Origin: Rhodospirillaceae bacterium
GTDB taxonomy: Bacteria; Pseudomonadota; Alphaproteobacteria; UBA6615
Length of the DNA: 64,000 bases
Direction of reading: 5' to 3'
NCBI GenBank assembly: GCA_002713365.1
Contig: PASR01000008.1
Coordinates: 334,363-398,362 of the forward strand
Part shown: one piece after another, positions 23,315-33,052 of the stretch
How positions within the stretch are numbered: the stretch's first letter is position 1
Layout of the letters: each line of letters begins with the position of its first letter
The notes under the pieces: model-generated
Seen by the model: the letters and a program-made list of their open reading frames with translations, nothing else
Told to the model about the DNA's origin: nothing
The model's database searches: none
Translations under genes and position numbers: made by a program

Positions 23315-24892
23315 ATGCTTGGGTTCGTAAAAAATATAATTCGCCTAGTGAAGATTGCGCGCACATTAGCAAGTCACGACGCGTTATTCCCATTAGAGTG
23401 GGTATCTAGCACTTCAGGCCTAGTGCTAACCGCAAAAATATTATCGGGCTTTAGGGTTAAACGCAGTGTACGTTCTCAGCGCCCCGGTGTGAGACTGTCC
23501 ATTGCTCTACAAGAATTAGGTCCCAGCTTCATTAAATTTGGGCAAATGCTTAGTACGCGCCCAGACCTCATTGGAGAAGTAATTGCTAACGATTTGTCCA
23601 CTCTACAAGACAACCTACCTTCATTTTCCTCTCAAGAAGCCCGAAAAACCATAGAAACGGAGCTTAAAGCAAAAATAAATGAACTATTCGATGACTTTGA
23701 AGATAAACCCGTAGCCGCCGCTTCTATTGCTCAAGTCCATTTTGCTACCACCAAACTTACGTCATATGAAATTTCTATAGCCAAAAAAAATAACTTACCC
23801 CCCGCAGGTCGTAAAGTGGCAGTTAAAGTTTTACGACCTGGAATAGAAGAAGCATTCGCAAAGGACATAGATCTATTTCGATGGATAGCCAAATTGCTCG
23901 AGAAATACCAACCCCAACTGCGAAGACTTAAACCAATTGCTGTTATAGAAACATTTTCCGAATCCGTTCACTGGGAATTGGATCTGCGCCTAGAATCTTC
24001 AGCAGCATCCGAACTGGCTGAAAATTTTTCCAATGACCCCAAATACCTAGTACCCGATGTTGATTGGATTAGAACTAGTCAAAGGGTTTTAACAACCGAG
24101 AGAATAGACGGCATACCAATTCATAACTTTAGAGAATTGAGTGAAGCTGGTCATGACTTAGAAAGCATTGTTAAACGCGCCTCAGAAAATTTCTTTCTTC
24201 AAGTATTTCGCGATGGCTATTTTCATGCAGATATGCATCCTGGTAATGCCTTTATTTTGGATGACGGGACTTTGGCTGTTGTCGACTTCGGCATAATGGG
24301 CAGAATAGACAGAAATACGAGGTTTTATCTCGCTGATATGTTGCTGGGATTTGTCACAGGTGACTATAACCGAGTTGCCGAAGTGCATTTCCGCGCGGGC
24401 TACGTGCCAGCCAACGAAGACAAACAAGCGTTTAAACAAGCAGTTAGAGCGATTGGAGAGCCAATATTTGGCCAAAGCTCCTCAGATATCTCTGTAGCGC
24501 GCCTATTATCTCAGCTATTCCAAGTTACAAAAGAATTTAATATGGAAACACAGCCGCAACTACTTCTGCTACAAAAAACCATGCTATTAGCGGAAGGGGT
24601 TGGGCGGCAGCTAGCTCCAGATACAAATATGTGGCAACTAGCTCAACCTCTAATTGAAGAGTGGATGATAGAAAATAGAGGACCGGAAGCACGTTTTGCC
24701 GAAGTTATAACCAATATTTTTTGGGCGGCAGAAAGGTTACCCACTACAATAACAGAACTAGAAAAAAGACTTTACCAGGCCAATGATAGTTCTTCTAAAA
24801 AAAATAGAAGTAAAAATCAAAAAAGCAATGCACAATGGCCTATTTGGTTGGCTATAATTCTTCTCGCTATTTTATTTCTTACTAAATTTTAA
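23315..24892 (+). CDS. ubiB: ubiquinone biosynthesis kinase-like protein UbiB
   Basis: ABC1/UbiB motif LGPSFIKFGQMLSTRPDLIG, KxGQ region, YFHADMHPGNAFI, VDFGIMG; probable start codon 9 of ORF 23291-24892. Confidence 0.93.
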   Translation: MLGFVKNIIRLVKIARTLASHDALFPLEWVSSTSGLVLTAKILSGFRVKRSVRSQRPGVRLSIALQELGPSFIKFGQMLSTRPDLIGEVIANDLSTLQDNLPSFSSQEARKTIETELKAKINELFDDFEDKPVAAASIAQVHFATTKLTSYEISIAKKNNLPPAGRKVAVKVLRPGIEEAFAKDIDLFRWIAKLLEKYQPQLRRLKPIAVIETFSESVHWELDLRLESSAASELAENFSNDPKYLVPDVDWIRTSQRVLTTERIDGIPIHNFRELSEAGHDLESIVKRASENFFLQVFRDGYFHADMHPGNAFILDDGTLAVVDFGIMGRIDRNTRFYLADMLLGFVTGDYNRVAEVHFRAGYVPANEDKQAFKQAVRAIGEPIFGQSSSDISVARLLSQLFQVTKEFNMETQPQLLLLQKTMLLAEGVGRQLAPDTNMWQLAQPLIEEWMIENRGPEARFAEVITNIFWAAERLPTTITELEKRLYQANDSSSKKNRSKNQKSNAQWPIWLAIILLAILFLTKF

Positions 24893-25032
24893 TTATTCGT
24901 ACCGTATTCTTCAAAAATACGTAAATTTCATAACTTGCTCAAACACCTCCGCTTGAGCTATGTAATTACATTATTCTTACGTAATATATTCAAAATTAGT
25001 TAACTAACTGGTTTTATTAGGTAATTATTATA

Positions 25033-26232
25033 ATGCTTCATGGAAAAAGTGTATTACTTATCATAAGCGGTGGCATCGCAGCCTATAAGAGTCTCGAATT
25101 AATCAGGCTTTTACGCAAAAATGGGCTGACAGTGAGGTGTATTTTAACTGATGGCGGTGCTAAATTTATTACCCCTCTATCAGTGGCCGCATTAACAGAA
25201 AACAAGGTATTTACTGACCTATTCTCCCTAACAGATGAAGCTGAAATGGGCCATATAAGCCTGTCTCGTGAGACAGATCTGTTACTAGTTGCGCCCGCTA
25301 GTGCTAACATCTTAGCGAAAATGGCACAGGGGTTAGCCAATGATCTAGCATCGACGGTTTTATTAGCTACCGATAAACCAGTAATGATTGCCCCTGCCAT
25401 GAATGTTAGAATGTGGCAGCACGAAGCCACACAGAATAATATCAGCATCCTTTCACAAAGAGGGGTTCTGATAGTTGGTCCCGATGAAGGAGATATGGCG
25501 TGCGGCGAATATGGTCCTGGTCGCTTGGCTGACACCGAAGAAATATTAAGAAATGTTAAAATTTATTTTGGAAAAAAATCACCTCTGGCAGATTGCACGG
25601 CGCTGGTTACTAGCGGTCCAACCCATGAACCTATTGACCCTGTAAGATACATAGCCAACCGTTCATCGGGACGACAAGGGCATGCTATTGCTGCGGCGCT
25701 AGCTAATAAAGGAGCTAAAACAACTCTAATCTCAGGACCTACAAGCCTTCCAGACCCAGCTGGCGTAAAAGTAATAAAAATTGAAACTGCTCAACAAATG
25801 CTAACTGCTTGCCAGAAAGCACTTCCAGCAGACGTTATGGTATGCGCTGCAGCTGTAGCTGATTTTCGTATGGCAACTAATTCTAATAAAAAAATAAAAA
25901 AATCGAATGGCAAAATTCCAGTTTTAGAAATTACAGAAAACCCAGACGTGCTAGCTACCATCAGTAAGACTAAAAAGACTCGACCAAAATTATTAATAGG
26001 CTTTGCTGCTGAAACTCACGATATTATTCCCAATGCACAACTTAAGCTTAAAGACAAAAAGTGTGATTGGCTTTTGGCAAATGACGTGTCTGAAGAATCA
26101 GGTACGTTTGGAGGTGATAATAACACAATACACTTAGTAACAGCCGATAGTGTAGAGAACTGGCCTCAAATGACTAAAAATGATGTTGCTAAACGTTTGG
26201 CTGAACGAATAGCTTCAGCTTTGATTAAATAG
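25033..26232 (+). CDS. coaBC: bifunctional phosphopantothenoylcysteine decarboxylase/synthase
   Basis: 399 aa; SGGIAAYKSLELIR, APAMNVRMW, GPTHEPIDPVRYIANRSSGRQGHAIA. Confidence 0.95.
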   Translation: MLHGKSVLLIISGGIAAYKSLELIRLLRKNGLTVRCILTDGGAKFITPLSVAALTENKVFTDLFSLTDEAEMGHISLSRETDLLLVAPASANILAKMAQGLANDLASTVLLATDKPVMIAPAMNVRMWQHEATQNNISILSQRGVLIVGPDEGDMACGEYGPGRLADTEEILRNVKIYFGKKSPLADCTALVTSGPTHEPIDPVRYIANRSSGRQGHAIAAALANKGAKTTLISGPTSLPDPAGVKVIKIETAQQMLTACQKALPADVMVCAAAVADFRMATNSNKKIKKSNGKIPVLEITENPDVLATISKTKKTRPKLLIGFAAETHDIIPNAQLKLKDKKCDWLLANDVSEESGTFGGDNNTIHLVTADSVENWPQMTKNDVAKRLAERIASALIK

Positions 26233-26526
26233 CACGGTTTGTTCTGTAATCAGAAAAGCCTTCTAACATAGATAAAACCGGTGACAGTTCATCACCAACT
26301 AAAGTAGTTATCAATACCATTAAGAAAGCGTTTCTATTTAGATTATGTGTTAACTATATATATTCTATTACAACTTAAGCCCCATATAATCATATGCGAG
26401 AGGCAGGAAAGGGCAAAACAAATAGGCTGCGCGTTATAAAACAAGTATGTTACGCGACCTCGTTTGAAAAAATGATAAAAAAAATATTTGCATTTTCCTC
26501 TATGATATATCTATCAATTGTGACTT

Positions 26527-27336
26527 TTGAAGGGTTATTTAGGCAAAAAAATGGAACTCACAGAACAAGAATTTCATAGATATGCTCGACACTTAATTAT
26601 GAATGAAATTGGTGAAGAGGGACAAGAGAAATTATTAAAGTCTAAAATACTAGTAGTTGGAGCGGGAGGACTAGGCGCCCCCGCACTAATGTATCTTGCT
26701 GCAGCAGGAATAGGGGTTTTGGGAGTAATTGATGACGATGAGGTAGATATCACAAATTTACAACGCCAAATAATCCATATGACTCATCGGGTAGGTGATC
26801 AGAAAGTTATTAGCGCTAAAGATACAATAGCTGCAATTAATCCAGGTGTTCAGGTAATAACTTACAATTATCGTTTAAAAGCCGACAATGCTTTTGATTT
26901 AATCAAGGAGTATGACTTAATAATTGACGGGTCAGATAACTTTGAAACTAGATATCTAATAAATGATTTATGTTATTTCCATAAAAAACCCCTAGTCAGT
27001 GCAGCACTTCTCCGATTTGAGGGACATCTATATACTTTTAGACATAGTGATAGTGTTAGGACCGCTTGTTATCGCTGTGTTTTTGCCGAAGCTCCTCCTG
27101 ATGACTTAGTACCTAGATGTGAAGAAGCTGGTATATTAGGTGTAATTGCTGGCGTTATGGGCTCACTTCAAGCTACTGAAGCCATCAAAGAAATATTAGG
27201 TATAGGAGAAAGCCTAGCAGGACGTTTTCTGATATATGATGCCCTAGAAACCTCATTTCATACTATAAAATTACCCCATAACCCCAATTGCCCACTGTGC
27301 GGAGATAAGCCAAGTATCAATGATGTTGAAATTTAA
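26527..27336 (+). CDS. MoeB/ThiF-family adenylyltransferase
   Basis: 269 aa; RYARHLIMNEIGEEGQEKL, VVGAGGLGAPALMYLAAAGIG, DGSDNFETRYLIND; the ORF has an alternative start at MELTEQEF. Confidence 0.9.
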   Translation: MKGYLGKKMELTEQEFHRYARHLIMNEIGEEGQEKLLKSKILVVGAGGLGAPALMYLAAAGIGVLGVIDDDEVDITNLQRQIIHMTHRVGDQKVISAKDTIAAINPGVQVITYNYRLKADNAFDLIKEYDLIIDGSDNFETRYLINDLCYFHKKPLVSAALLRFEGHLYTFRHSDSVRTACYRCVFAEAPPDDLVPRCEEAGILGVIAGVMGSLQATEAIKEILGIGESLAGRFLIYDALETSFHTIKLPHNPNCPLCGDKPSINDVEI

Positions 27337-27835
27337 AAAAGCGTTAAGTTACATTTTGATGTGCTCCATTATAGAGCTAACTTTAATAACATTATCAGCA
27401 AATGCTCAAGCTGCAGCTAATAGGCCTTTGCCGCGATTTGTCAGTCTTGGAGCTGATAAAATTCACTTACGAACAGGACCAGGGAAAAGGTATCCCATTG
27501 ATTGGGTATACAAAAGACCCAATTTACCAGCCAAGATTGTGGCTGAACACGATACATGGCGCAAGGTTATTATGAAGGATGGAACATCTGGTTGGATGTC
27601 TAGTAAACTACTATCTAATAAGCGCACAGTTATTGTTAAAAACTCAGAAGGGCGGATTTATCAAAAACCAAGAGAAAACTCGAAGGTTACTGCAGTTGTT
27701 AAATATGGAGTGATAGCTAGTTTAGATAAATGCACCCAAAGGTGGTGTAAAGTAAAATTGGAAAGCTATAAACTTACTGGTTGGATTCAACAAAATATGC
27801 TCTGGGGCATACTTCCTAATGAATTTCATGATTAA
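27320..27835 (+). CDS. exported SH3-like domain protein
   Basis: 171 aa; signal peptide, KIHLRTGPGKRYPIDWVYKRPNLPAKIV and a second SH3-like repeat. Confidence 0.8.
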   Translation: MMLKFKKALSYILMCSIIELTLITLSANAQAAANRPLPRFVSLGADKIHLRTGPGKRYPIDWVYKRPNLPAKIVAEHDTWRKVIMKDGTSGWMSSKLLSNKRTVIVKNSEGRIYQKPRENSKVTAVVKYGVIASLDKCTQRWCKVKLESYKLTGWIQQNMLWGILPNEFHD

Positions 27836-27844
27836 ACCGGTTTT

Positions 27845-28435
27845 CTAATCAAAATCAGTGACTAATGCTTTTCGTACTGACTGAGACATAACCGCCATAT
27901 GGCTATAATTAGCGTGCTCAAACCCTATTATAACTTCTACCTCTTTAGAAGAAAATTTAGAAATCTGACTTTGACTAAATGGAAAGCGTAAAAATTGTAC
28001 GGCACTAGCTTTACCTTCAGCAGTAGTGCGATCTAGATCAGCTTCTGCTATTCCCCTGATTTTTTCATCAGCAAATTTCAAAAACCCAGTTTCCTCAACT
28101 CCGCCCAGACGGCCAAGAAAATTTCGACGCCTAACTTCATCATCAATTTCAAACATAACCGTCGCAATTAACTCATGTCCTTTTGGAATTAATGGGTTAT
28201 AGGCAGCTAATTCATCTGCTATTTGTTCCTCACCACCTCGCTCTATATATAACATTTCATGAACTTGATGCCACATGGTGTCATAGTTTTCGAAGTAAAA
28301 TGCTGCGACTGGGCCAACTTCCATTCTTCTGTTGCGTTTCATTGCTACAGCTTCACGGCGTCTATCTCGGCGTTCAATTGCATAGGTTTCCATAGACAAT
28401 ATATTTTCACGAGAAATTTCATGTCTATCCATCAT
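27845..28435 (-). CDS. DUF3501 family protein
   Basis: 196 aa; conserved RRDRRREAVAMKRNRRMEVGPVAAFYFENYDTMWHQVHEMLYIERGG; next to the HdrD-like and rubrerythrin genes. Confidence 0.8.
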   Translation of the reverse strand: MMDRHEISRENILSMETYAIERRDRRREAVAMKRNRRMEVGPVAAFYFENYDTMWHQVHEMLYIERGGEEQIADELAAYNPLIPKGHELIATVMFEIDDEVRRRNFLGRLGGVEETGFLKFADEKIRGIAEADLDRTTAEGKASAVQFLRFPFSQSQISKFSSKEVEVIIGFEHANYSHMAVMSQSVRKALVTDFD

Positions 28436-28440
28436 TGTTT

Positions 28441-29859
28441 CTAACCTTTATCATTTGCATTATTGTTAAATAAACCATAGGACATGGCGAACAACTCAAG
28501 AGGATGATAGGTACGTTTAGGCAATAGTTTTAAATCTTCTATATTCTCAGCGTTGCGCTTTTTTTGAAATTCTATGCCTTGTAATATATGATCAGCTGCT
28601 AAAGGACATTCAGACGAAATAAACGGCATTTCACCAGCCTGACGAACAACAGGTCTACCAACCTTAAGAGCCGTTTCAAAATTATTTTTATAAACGCCCC
28701 ATGTTCCTCCATGGCCGGAACAACGCTCAATAACCTTAATATTTCCGTCAGGAATTAGATTTAGCATCTCGGATGCTTTTTTACCCATATTTTGAGCTCG
28801 AGAATGACAAGCAAGATGAAGAGCTATTCCACCTGATAACGCCTGGAGGCCATCAGTAAGTCCTTCATTTCGGGAAATGTTAACTATATATTCAGTTATA
28901 TCAAATGTAGCTTTGCTAAGTCGAATAACGTCTTCATTACCGGCGAGAATGAGTGGCCACTCATATTTCAACATTAGTGAACAGCTTGGGGTTAAGGCAA
29001 TTATATCATACCCATCATCAATCCACTTGCGCATTTCTTTGGCTACCTTCATAGCATTATCGGCAACCTTTTCTATGTTTCCTTGTTCTAATTGTGGCAT
29101 TCCACAACAATTTGGATAAACTGCCTGAGTGATAACCCCATTGTGCGCAAGAACTTTTTGAGTTAATTCACCCATATTAGGATTATTAAAATTAACAAAA
29201 CAAGTCGAATAAAGCACTGCCTTACGCCCATAAGCAGGAGCAGATTTATTTACTATTGAACCAAATGATTTTGATCTAGAATTAAAAGTCTTATGGTAAA
29301 ACTTTGGTAAAATAGCTCGTCGATCAACCCCTGACAAAAACTCAATTAACGTCCGTATAAATTTATTATCTAATTGAAAAGTCCAATTTACCGCTAAAGA
29401 TAAATAAGACATAACTCTGCCATTTCTATCAGTTTTTGATATTTGGCGTTGAGTATATGGAATTTTTTTCTGAGCATTTTCTACGGCTCGATACCGTAAC
29501 ATTAGATGCGGAAAATCAAGGTCAAATTGATGGGGGGGAACGTAAGGGCATTTAGTCATAAAACACATATCACAAAGGGTGCATGCGTCAACAACTTGTT
29601 TAAAATCTTTACTATCGACAGTATCTAGCTCGCCTGATTCTGACTCATCAATCAAATCAAAAAGACGCGGAAAACTATCACATAGATTAAAACAACGGCG
29701 ACAACCATGACAAATATCAAAAACTCGTCTTAACTCAATATCTAGTTCATCTTCATCATAAAAACTAGGCTCTTGCCAGGGAATAGGATGACGAACTGGC
29801 GCCCCAAGCCCGCCCTCCCCTTGAGGGAGAGTCGTGTCGGTACTCTTACGATTATTCAA
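28441..29859 (-). CDS. HdrD/GlpC-like (Fe-S)-binding heterodisulfide-reductase-related protein
   Basis: 472 aa; CHGCRRCFNLCDSFP and CTLCDMCFMTKCPYVPP 4Fe-4S motifs; CCGMPQLEQG and CSGHGGTWG CCG-type motifs. Confidence 0.85.
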   Translation of the reverse strand: MNNRKSTDTTLPQGEGGLGAPVRHPIPWQEPSFYDEDELDIELRRVFDICHGCRRCFNLCDSFPRLFDLIDESESGELDTVDSKDFKQVVDACTLCDMCFMTKCPYVPPHQFDLDFPHLMLRYRAVENAQKKIPYTQRQISKTDRNGRVMSYLSLAVNWTFQLDNKFIRTLIEFLSGVDRRAILPKFYHKTFNSRSKSFGSIVNKSAPAYGRKAVLYSTCFVNFNNPNMGELTQKVLAHNGVITQAVYPNCCGMPQLEQGNIEKVADNAMKVAKEMRKWIDDGYDIIALTPSCSLMLKYEWPLILAGNEDVIRLSKATFDITEYIVNISRNEGLTDGLQALSGGIALHLACHSRAQNMGKKASEMLNLIPDGNIKVIERCSGHGGTWGVYKNNFETALKVGRPVVRQAGEMPFISSECPLAADHILQGIEFQKKRNAENIEDLKLLPKRTYHPLELFAMSYGLFNNNANDKG

Positions 29860-29984
29860 CTAAAAATACTCACTATAATCACTTTCTATGAGTGACTAAG
29901 CATCTAAAGAAACAAGTAAAAATCCTTATACGTATTAAAAAAAGAAATATAGAGGTTCCCAAATATGCTATATTATAACCGAGG

Positions 29985-30401
29985 TTACTCTAGCTCATCA
30001 CGTGCTTTCTGAAATCGTCCCGCATGACTCTTTTCAGCTTTAGCAAGTGTTTCAAACCAATCGGAAATTTCATCAAAACCTTCTTCACGCGCAGTACGTG
30101 CCATACCTGGGTACATATCTGTGTACTCGTGAGTTTCACCAGCCACAGCAGCCTCAAGATTAAGCGATGTCGTACCAATAGGTTTACCAGTTGCTGGATC
30201 ACCAACCTCCTCAAGAAATTCAAGATGCCCATGGGCATGACCTGTTTCTCCCTCAGCGGTTGAACGGAATACTGCTGCAACATCATTATAGCCCTCAACA
30301 TCAGCTTTTTGAGCAAAATAAAGATAGCGGCGGTTAGCTTGGCTTTCGCCCGCAAAGGCGTCTTTTAAATTGTCTTCAGTTTTGCTTCCTTTAAGTGACA
30401 T
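29985..30401 (-). CDS. rubrerythrin family protein
   Basis: [38 protein letters not shown]; ExxH-type diiron motifs; start taken as codon 25 of the ORF, with AGGAG upstream. Confidence 0.88.
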   Translation of the reverse strand: MSLKGSKTEDNLKDAFAGESQANRRYLYFAQKADVEGYNDVAAVFRSTAEGETGHAHGHLEFLEEVGDPATGKPIGTTSLNLEAAVAGETHEYTDMYPGMARTAREEGFDEISDWFETLAKAEKSHAGRFQKARDELE

Positions 30402-30479
30402 TAAACTCTCCTTTTTTGATCTGGTAATATTTACACAAGAAATATTGGTATATGAAAATAAAAATTCGCACACATAGGT

Positions 30480-30510
30480 ATTATATGTACGATCTAAATT
30501 AAGGTGTCAA
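30480..30510 (-). promoter_or_regulatory. Promoter of the rubrerythrin operon
   Basis: minus strand TTGACA (30505-30510) and TATAAT (30480-30485), spacer 19 nt (long). Confidence 0.55.
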
Positions 30511-30513
30511 TAG

Positions 30514-30530
30514 AATAGAATGATTCTAAT
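30514..30530. promoter_or_regulatory. Candidate Irr box (ICE-like) upstream of rubrerythrin
   Basis: inverted repeat TAGAA-TGA-TTCTA (30516-30528) just upstream of the -35 box; fits the recalled ICE consensus TTTAGAA-N3-TTCTAAA in its core. Confidence 0.5.
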
Positions 30531-30551
30531 ATATATTATAAAAAACTGTTA

Positions 30552-31013
30552 TTAATAATTATTATCATCGTCTGATTTATGATTTCTTTTTAAGTGCACT
30601 ACAACACTAACTCTATCTATTAGCATGTCTGCCGGAGGGTCAGGCAATATAGTCAATGATATTTGGTCTTCTGATATATCTTTAAGGTTATCATCTTCTT
30701 TACAATAAAAATGATGGTGGTGGTGCGTGTTCGTATCAAAATATGAACGACCCGGAGCCACAACAACCTCTCGCAATAAGCCTGCTTCAGTAAACTGATT
30801 AAGAGTATTGTAAACAGTAGCTAACGAAACTTTTATACCAAAACTACAGGCCTCTTCATAAAGGGATTCAGCGGTTAAATGCCTGTCTTCACCTTCAAAT
30901 AACAACTTACTAAGAGCTAAGCGCTGTTTAGTAGGACGAAGTTTACCCTCTTTTAATCGTCTCAAAGCATCTGTATAGGGTCTATTTCTTATTTTAGTGG
31001 GTATGTATTTCAT
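30552..31013 (-). CDS. irr: Irr-like Fur-family iron response regulator
   Basis: 153 aa; Fur fold (TKQRLALSKLLFE, LATVYNTLNQFTEAGLLRE), HTHHHHHFYC histidine-rich motif; adjacent to fabA. Confidence 0.88.
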   Translation of the reverse strand: MKYIPTKIRNRPYTDALRRLKEGKLRPTKQRLALSKLLFEGEDRHLTAESLYEEACSFGIKVSLATVYNTLNQFTEAGLLREVVVAPGRSYFDTNTHHHHHFYCKEDDNLKDISEDQISLTILPDPPADMLIDRVSVVVHLKRNHKSDDDNNY

Positions 31014-31292
31014 AACAATTAATATTTGCCCTTATTGCTAGATTTAAACTAGCATCTATCTAATATATACCACTTCACATAATAGTGTATTATATGTTTC
31101 TAAAATAGCTTAAATTTAAAACTTATTGCAATAAGTTATGTTATCTATATAGAAACTAAAATATTGCCTGGAATAAAAAGTGATGATTAATTTGCAAATC
31201 TATTGTTTTTACGACCGGCTTAATGAGATAAACTACACTGCAAATTAACCGCATTACACCCACATGTTTATTAATGTATTGAGCTGACAAGT

Positions 31293-31823
31293 ATGGAAGA
31301 GCCTTTTTCAAAATCAAGTTTCACTTATGAAGACCTATTAAAGTGTGCCCACGGAGACCTATTTGGCCCTGGGAATGCCCGCCTTCCCCTTCCGCCAATG
31401 TTAATGTTCGATCGTATTGTTTCAATTAGTTCGAACGGTGGTAAGTATAAACAAGGCAAAATTATTGCAGAATTAGACATAACCGAAGATCTGTGGTTCT
31501 ATAAGTGCCATTTTGAAGGAGACCCGGTTATGCCTGGCTGTCTAGGGCTTGATGCTTTGTGGCAAATGCTTGGTTTTTTCTTGGGGTGGTTAAACAGACC
31601 CGGACCAGGTCGGGCCCTCTCAGTTGGAGAAGTAAAATTCTCTGGAGAAGTGAAGCCTAAAGGAAAAACCCTGAGATATCATATTGATGTAAAGAAAGTA
31701 ATAAAGCGTGCCTTCACACTAGCTATTGCAGATGGCTATGCAGAGCTGGACGACCAACTAGTATATGAGGCCACAAATTTACGTGTTGGCTTGTTTCCTG
31801 ACGGCAAAAAGGAAGGTGCGTAA
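31293..31823 (+). CDS. fabA: 3-hydroxydecanoyl-ACP dehydratase/isomerase
   Basis: 176 aa; [31 protein letters not shown]. Confidence 0.96.
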   Translation: MEEPFSKSSFTYEDLLKCAHGDLFGPGNARLPLPPMLMFDRIVSISSNGGKYKQGKIIAELDITEDLWFYKCHFEGDPVMPGCLGLDALWQMLGFFLGWLNRPGPGRALSVGEVKFSGEVKPKGKTLRYHIDVKKVIKRAFTLAIADGYAELDDQLVYEATNLRVGLFPDGKKEGA

Positions 31824-33052
31824 TGCCTAAACTACGGCGCGTCGCCATAACTGGCATGGGAATAGTATCACCTCTCGGTAATAATATTAAGGAAGTGGCA
31901 AAGAGCTTATATAATGGTCATTCAGGGGTCGTTTTTTGTGAAGATTATGCAGAAAGAGGATTCAGGAGTCACCTTCATGGAGCACCGAATATAGACTTAG
32001 ACAATCATATTGATCGAAAGTTAAGAAGGTTTATGGGTAATGGATCGGCTTATAATTATGTAGCCATGAAAGAAGCTATAGAAACCTCTGGTTTAGTTGA
32101 ATCTGAAATAAGTGATGAACGAACAGGTTTAGTAATGGGCTCTGGAGGACCATCTACCTCAGCACTTGTAACTGCTGCCGACACCGCAAGAAATAGTAGC
32201 GCAAAACGAGTTGGTCCATATGCTGTGCCCAAGTCAATGTGCTCAACTAACTCAGCTAATATTTCCACTGCATTTCATATGCGTGGTCTAAGTTATTCTA
32301 TAAGCTCTGCCTGTTCAACGAGCGCACACTGTATCGGAAACGGAGCAGAACTAATTCAATGGGGAAAACAGGATATAGTTTTTGCTGGTGGCGGAGAAGA
32401 ACTTCATTGGAGCCTGACTGTCCTTTTTGATGCTATGGGGGCTTTATCATCAAAATATAATAATTCACCCGAAAAAGCGTCCCGACCATTCGACATCAGC
32501 AGAGATGGATTCGTAATTGCAGGAGGGGCAGGGGTTATTGTTCTAGAAGAACTAGAGCGCGCTAAATCTCGGGGTGCTAAAATATACGGTGAGATAGTTG
32601 GTTACGGAGCCACATCAGATGGAGTAGATATGGTGGCCCCCTCTGGTGAAGGCGCTGTGAGATGTATGCGCATGGCAACTGAAAATATAGGCAATACTGC
32701 TGTGGATTATATAAATGCCCACGGCACTTCAACGCCTGCAGGCGATATCACAGAATTAAAAGCTATACGTGAAGTATTTAAAACACAAAAACCTCGTATT
32801 TCTTCAACTAAATCATTAACAGGACACTCACAAGGGGCCACGGGGGTACACGAGGCCATCTACTCACTACTTATGCTCGACCATGATTTTATAGCGGCAT
32901 CAGCCAATATAGAAGAACTTGATCCCGAGGCTGAAGACTCAGAAATTGTTACCAAACGAATTGATAACGCAGGTCTTGAATGCGTGATGTCTAATAGTTT
33001 CGGCTTTGGAGGCACTAATGCTGCTCTAATATTCAAGAGCTATAATGACTGA
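31823..33052 (+). CDS. fabB: 3-oxoacyl-ACP synthase I
   Basis: 409 aa; [16 protein letters not shown] active site, [23 protein letters not shown]. Confidence 0.96.
   Translation: MPKLRRVAITGMGIVSPLGNNIKEVAKSLYNGHSGVVFCEDYAERGFRSHLHGAPNIDLDNHIDRKLRRFMGNGSAYNYVAMKEAIETSGLVESEISDERTGLVMGSGGPSTSALVTAADTARNSSAKRVGPYAVPKSMCSTNSANISTAFHMRGLSYSISSACSTSAHCIGNGAELIQWGKQDIVFAGGGEELHWSLTVLFDAMGALSSKYNNSPEKASRPFDISRDGFVIAGGAGVIVLEELERAKSRGAKIYGEIVGYGATSDGVDMVAPSGEGAVRCMRMATENIGNTAVDYINAHGTSTPAGDITELKAIREVFKTQKPRISSTKSLTGHSQGATGVHEAIYSLLMLDHDFIAASANIEELDPEAEDSEIVTKRIDNAGLECVMSNSFGFGGTNAALIFKSYND

Noticed and set aside
24996-25007. TTAGTTAACTAA 12-bp palindrome upstream of coaBC
   Set aside because: Short AT-rich palindrome; expected at moderate frequency by chance.
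26394-26579. 61-aa ORF overlapping the start of the MoeB-like gene
   Set aside because: Composition and overlap suggest spurious; no recognisable motif.
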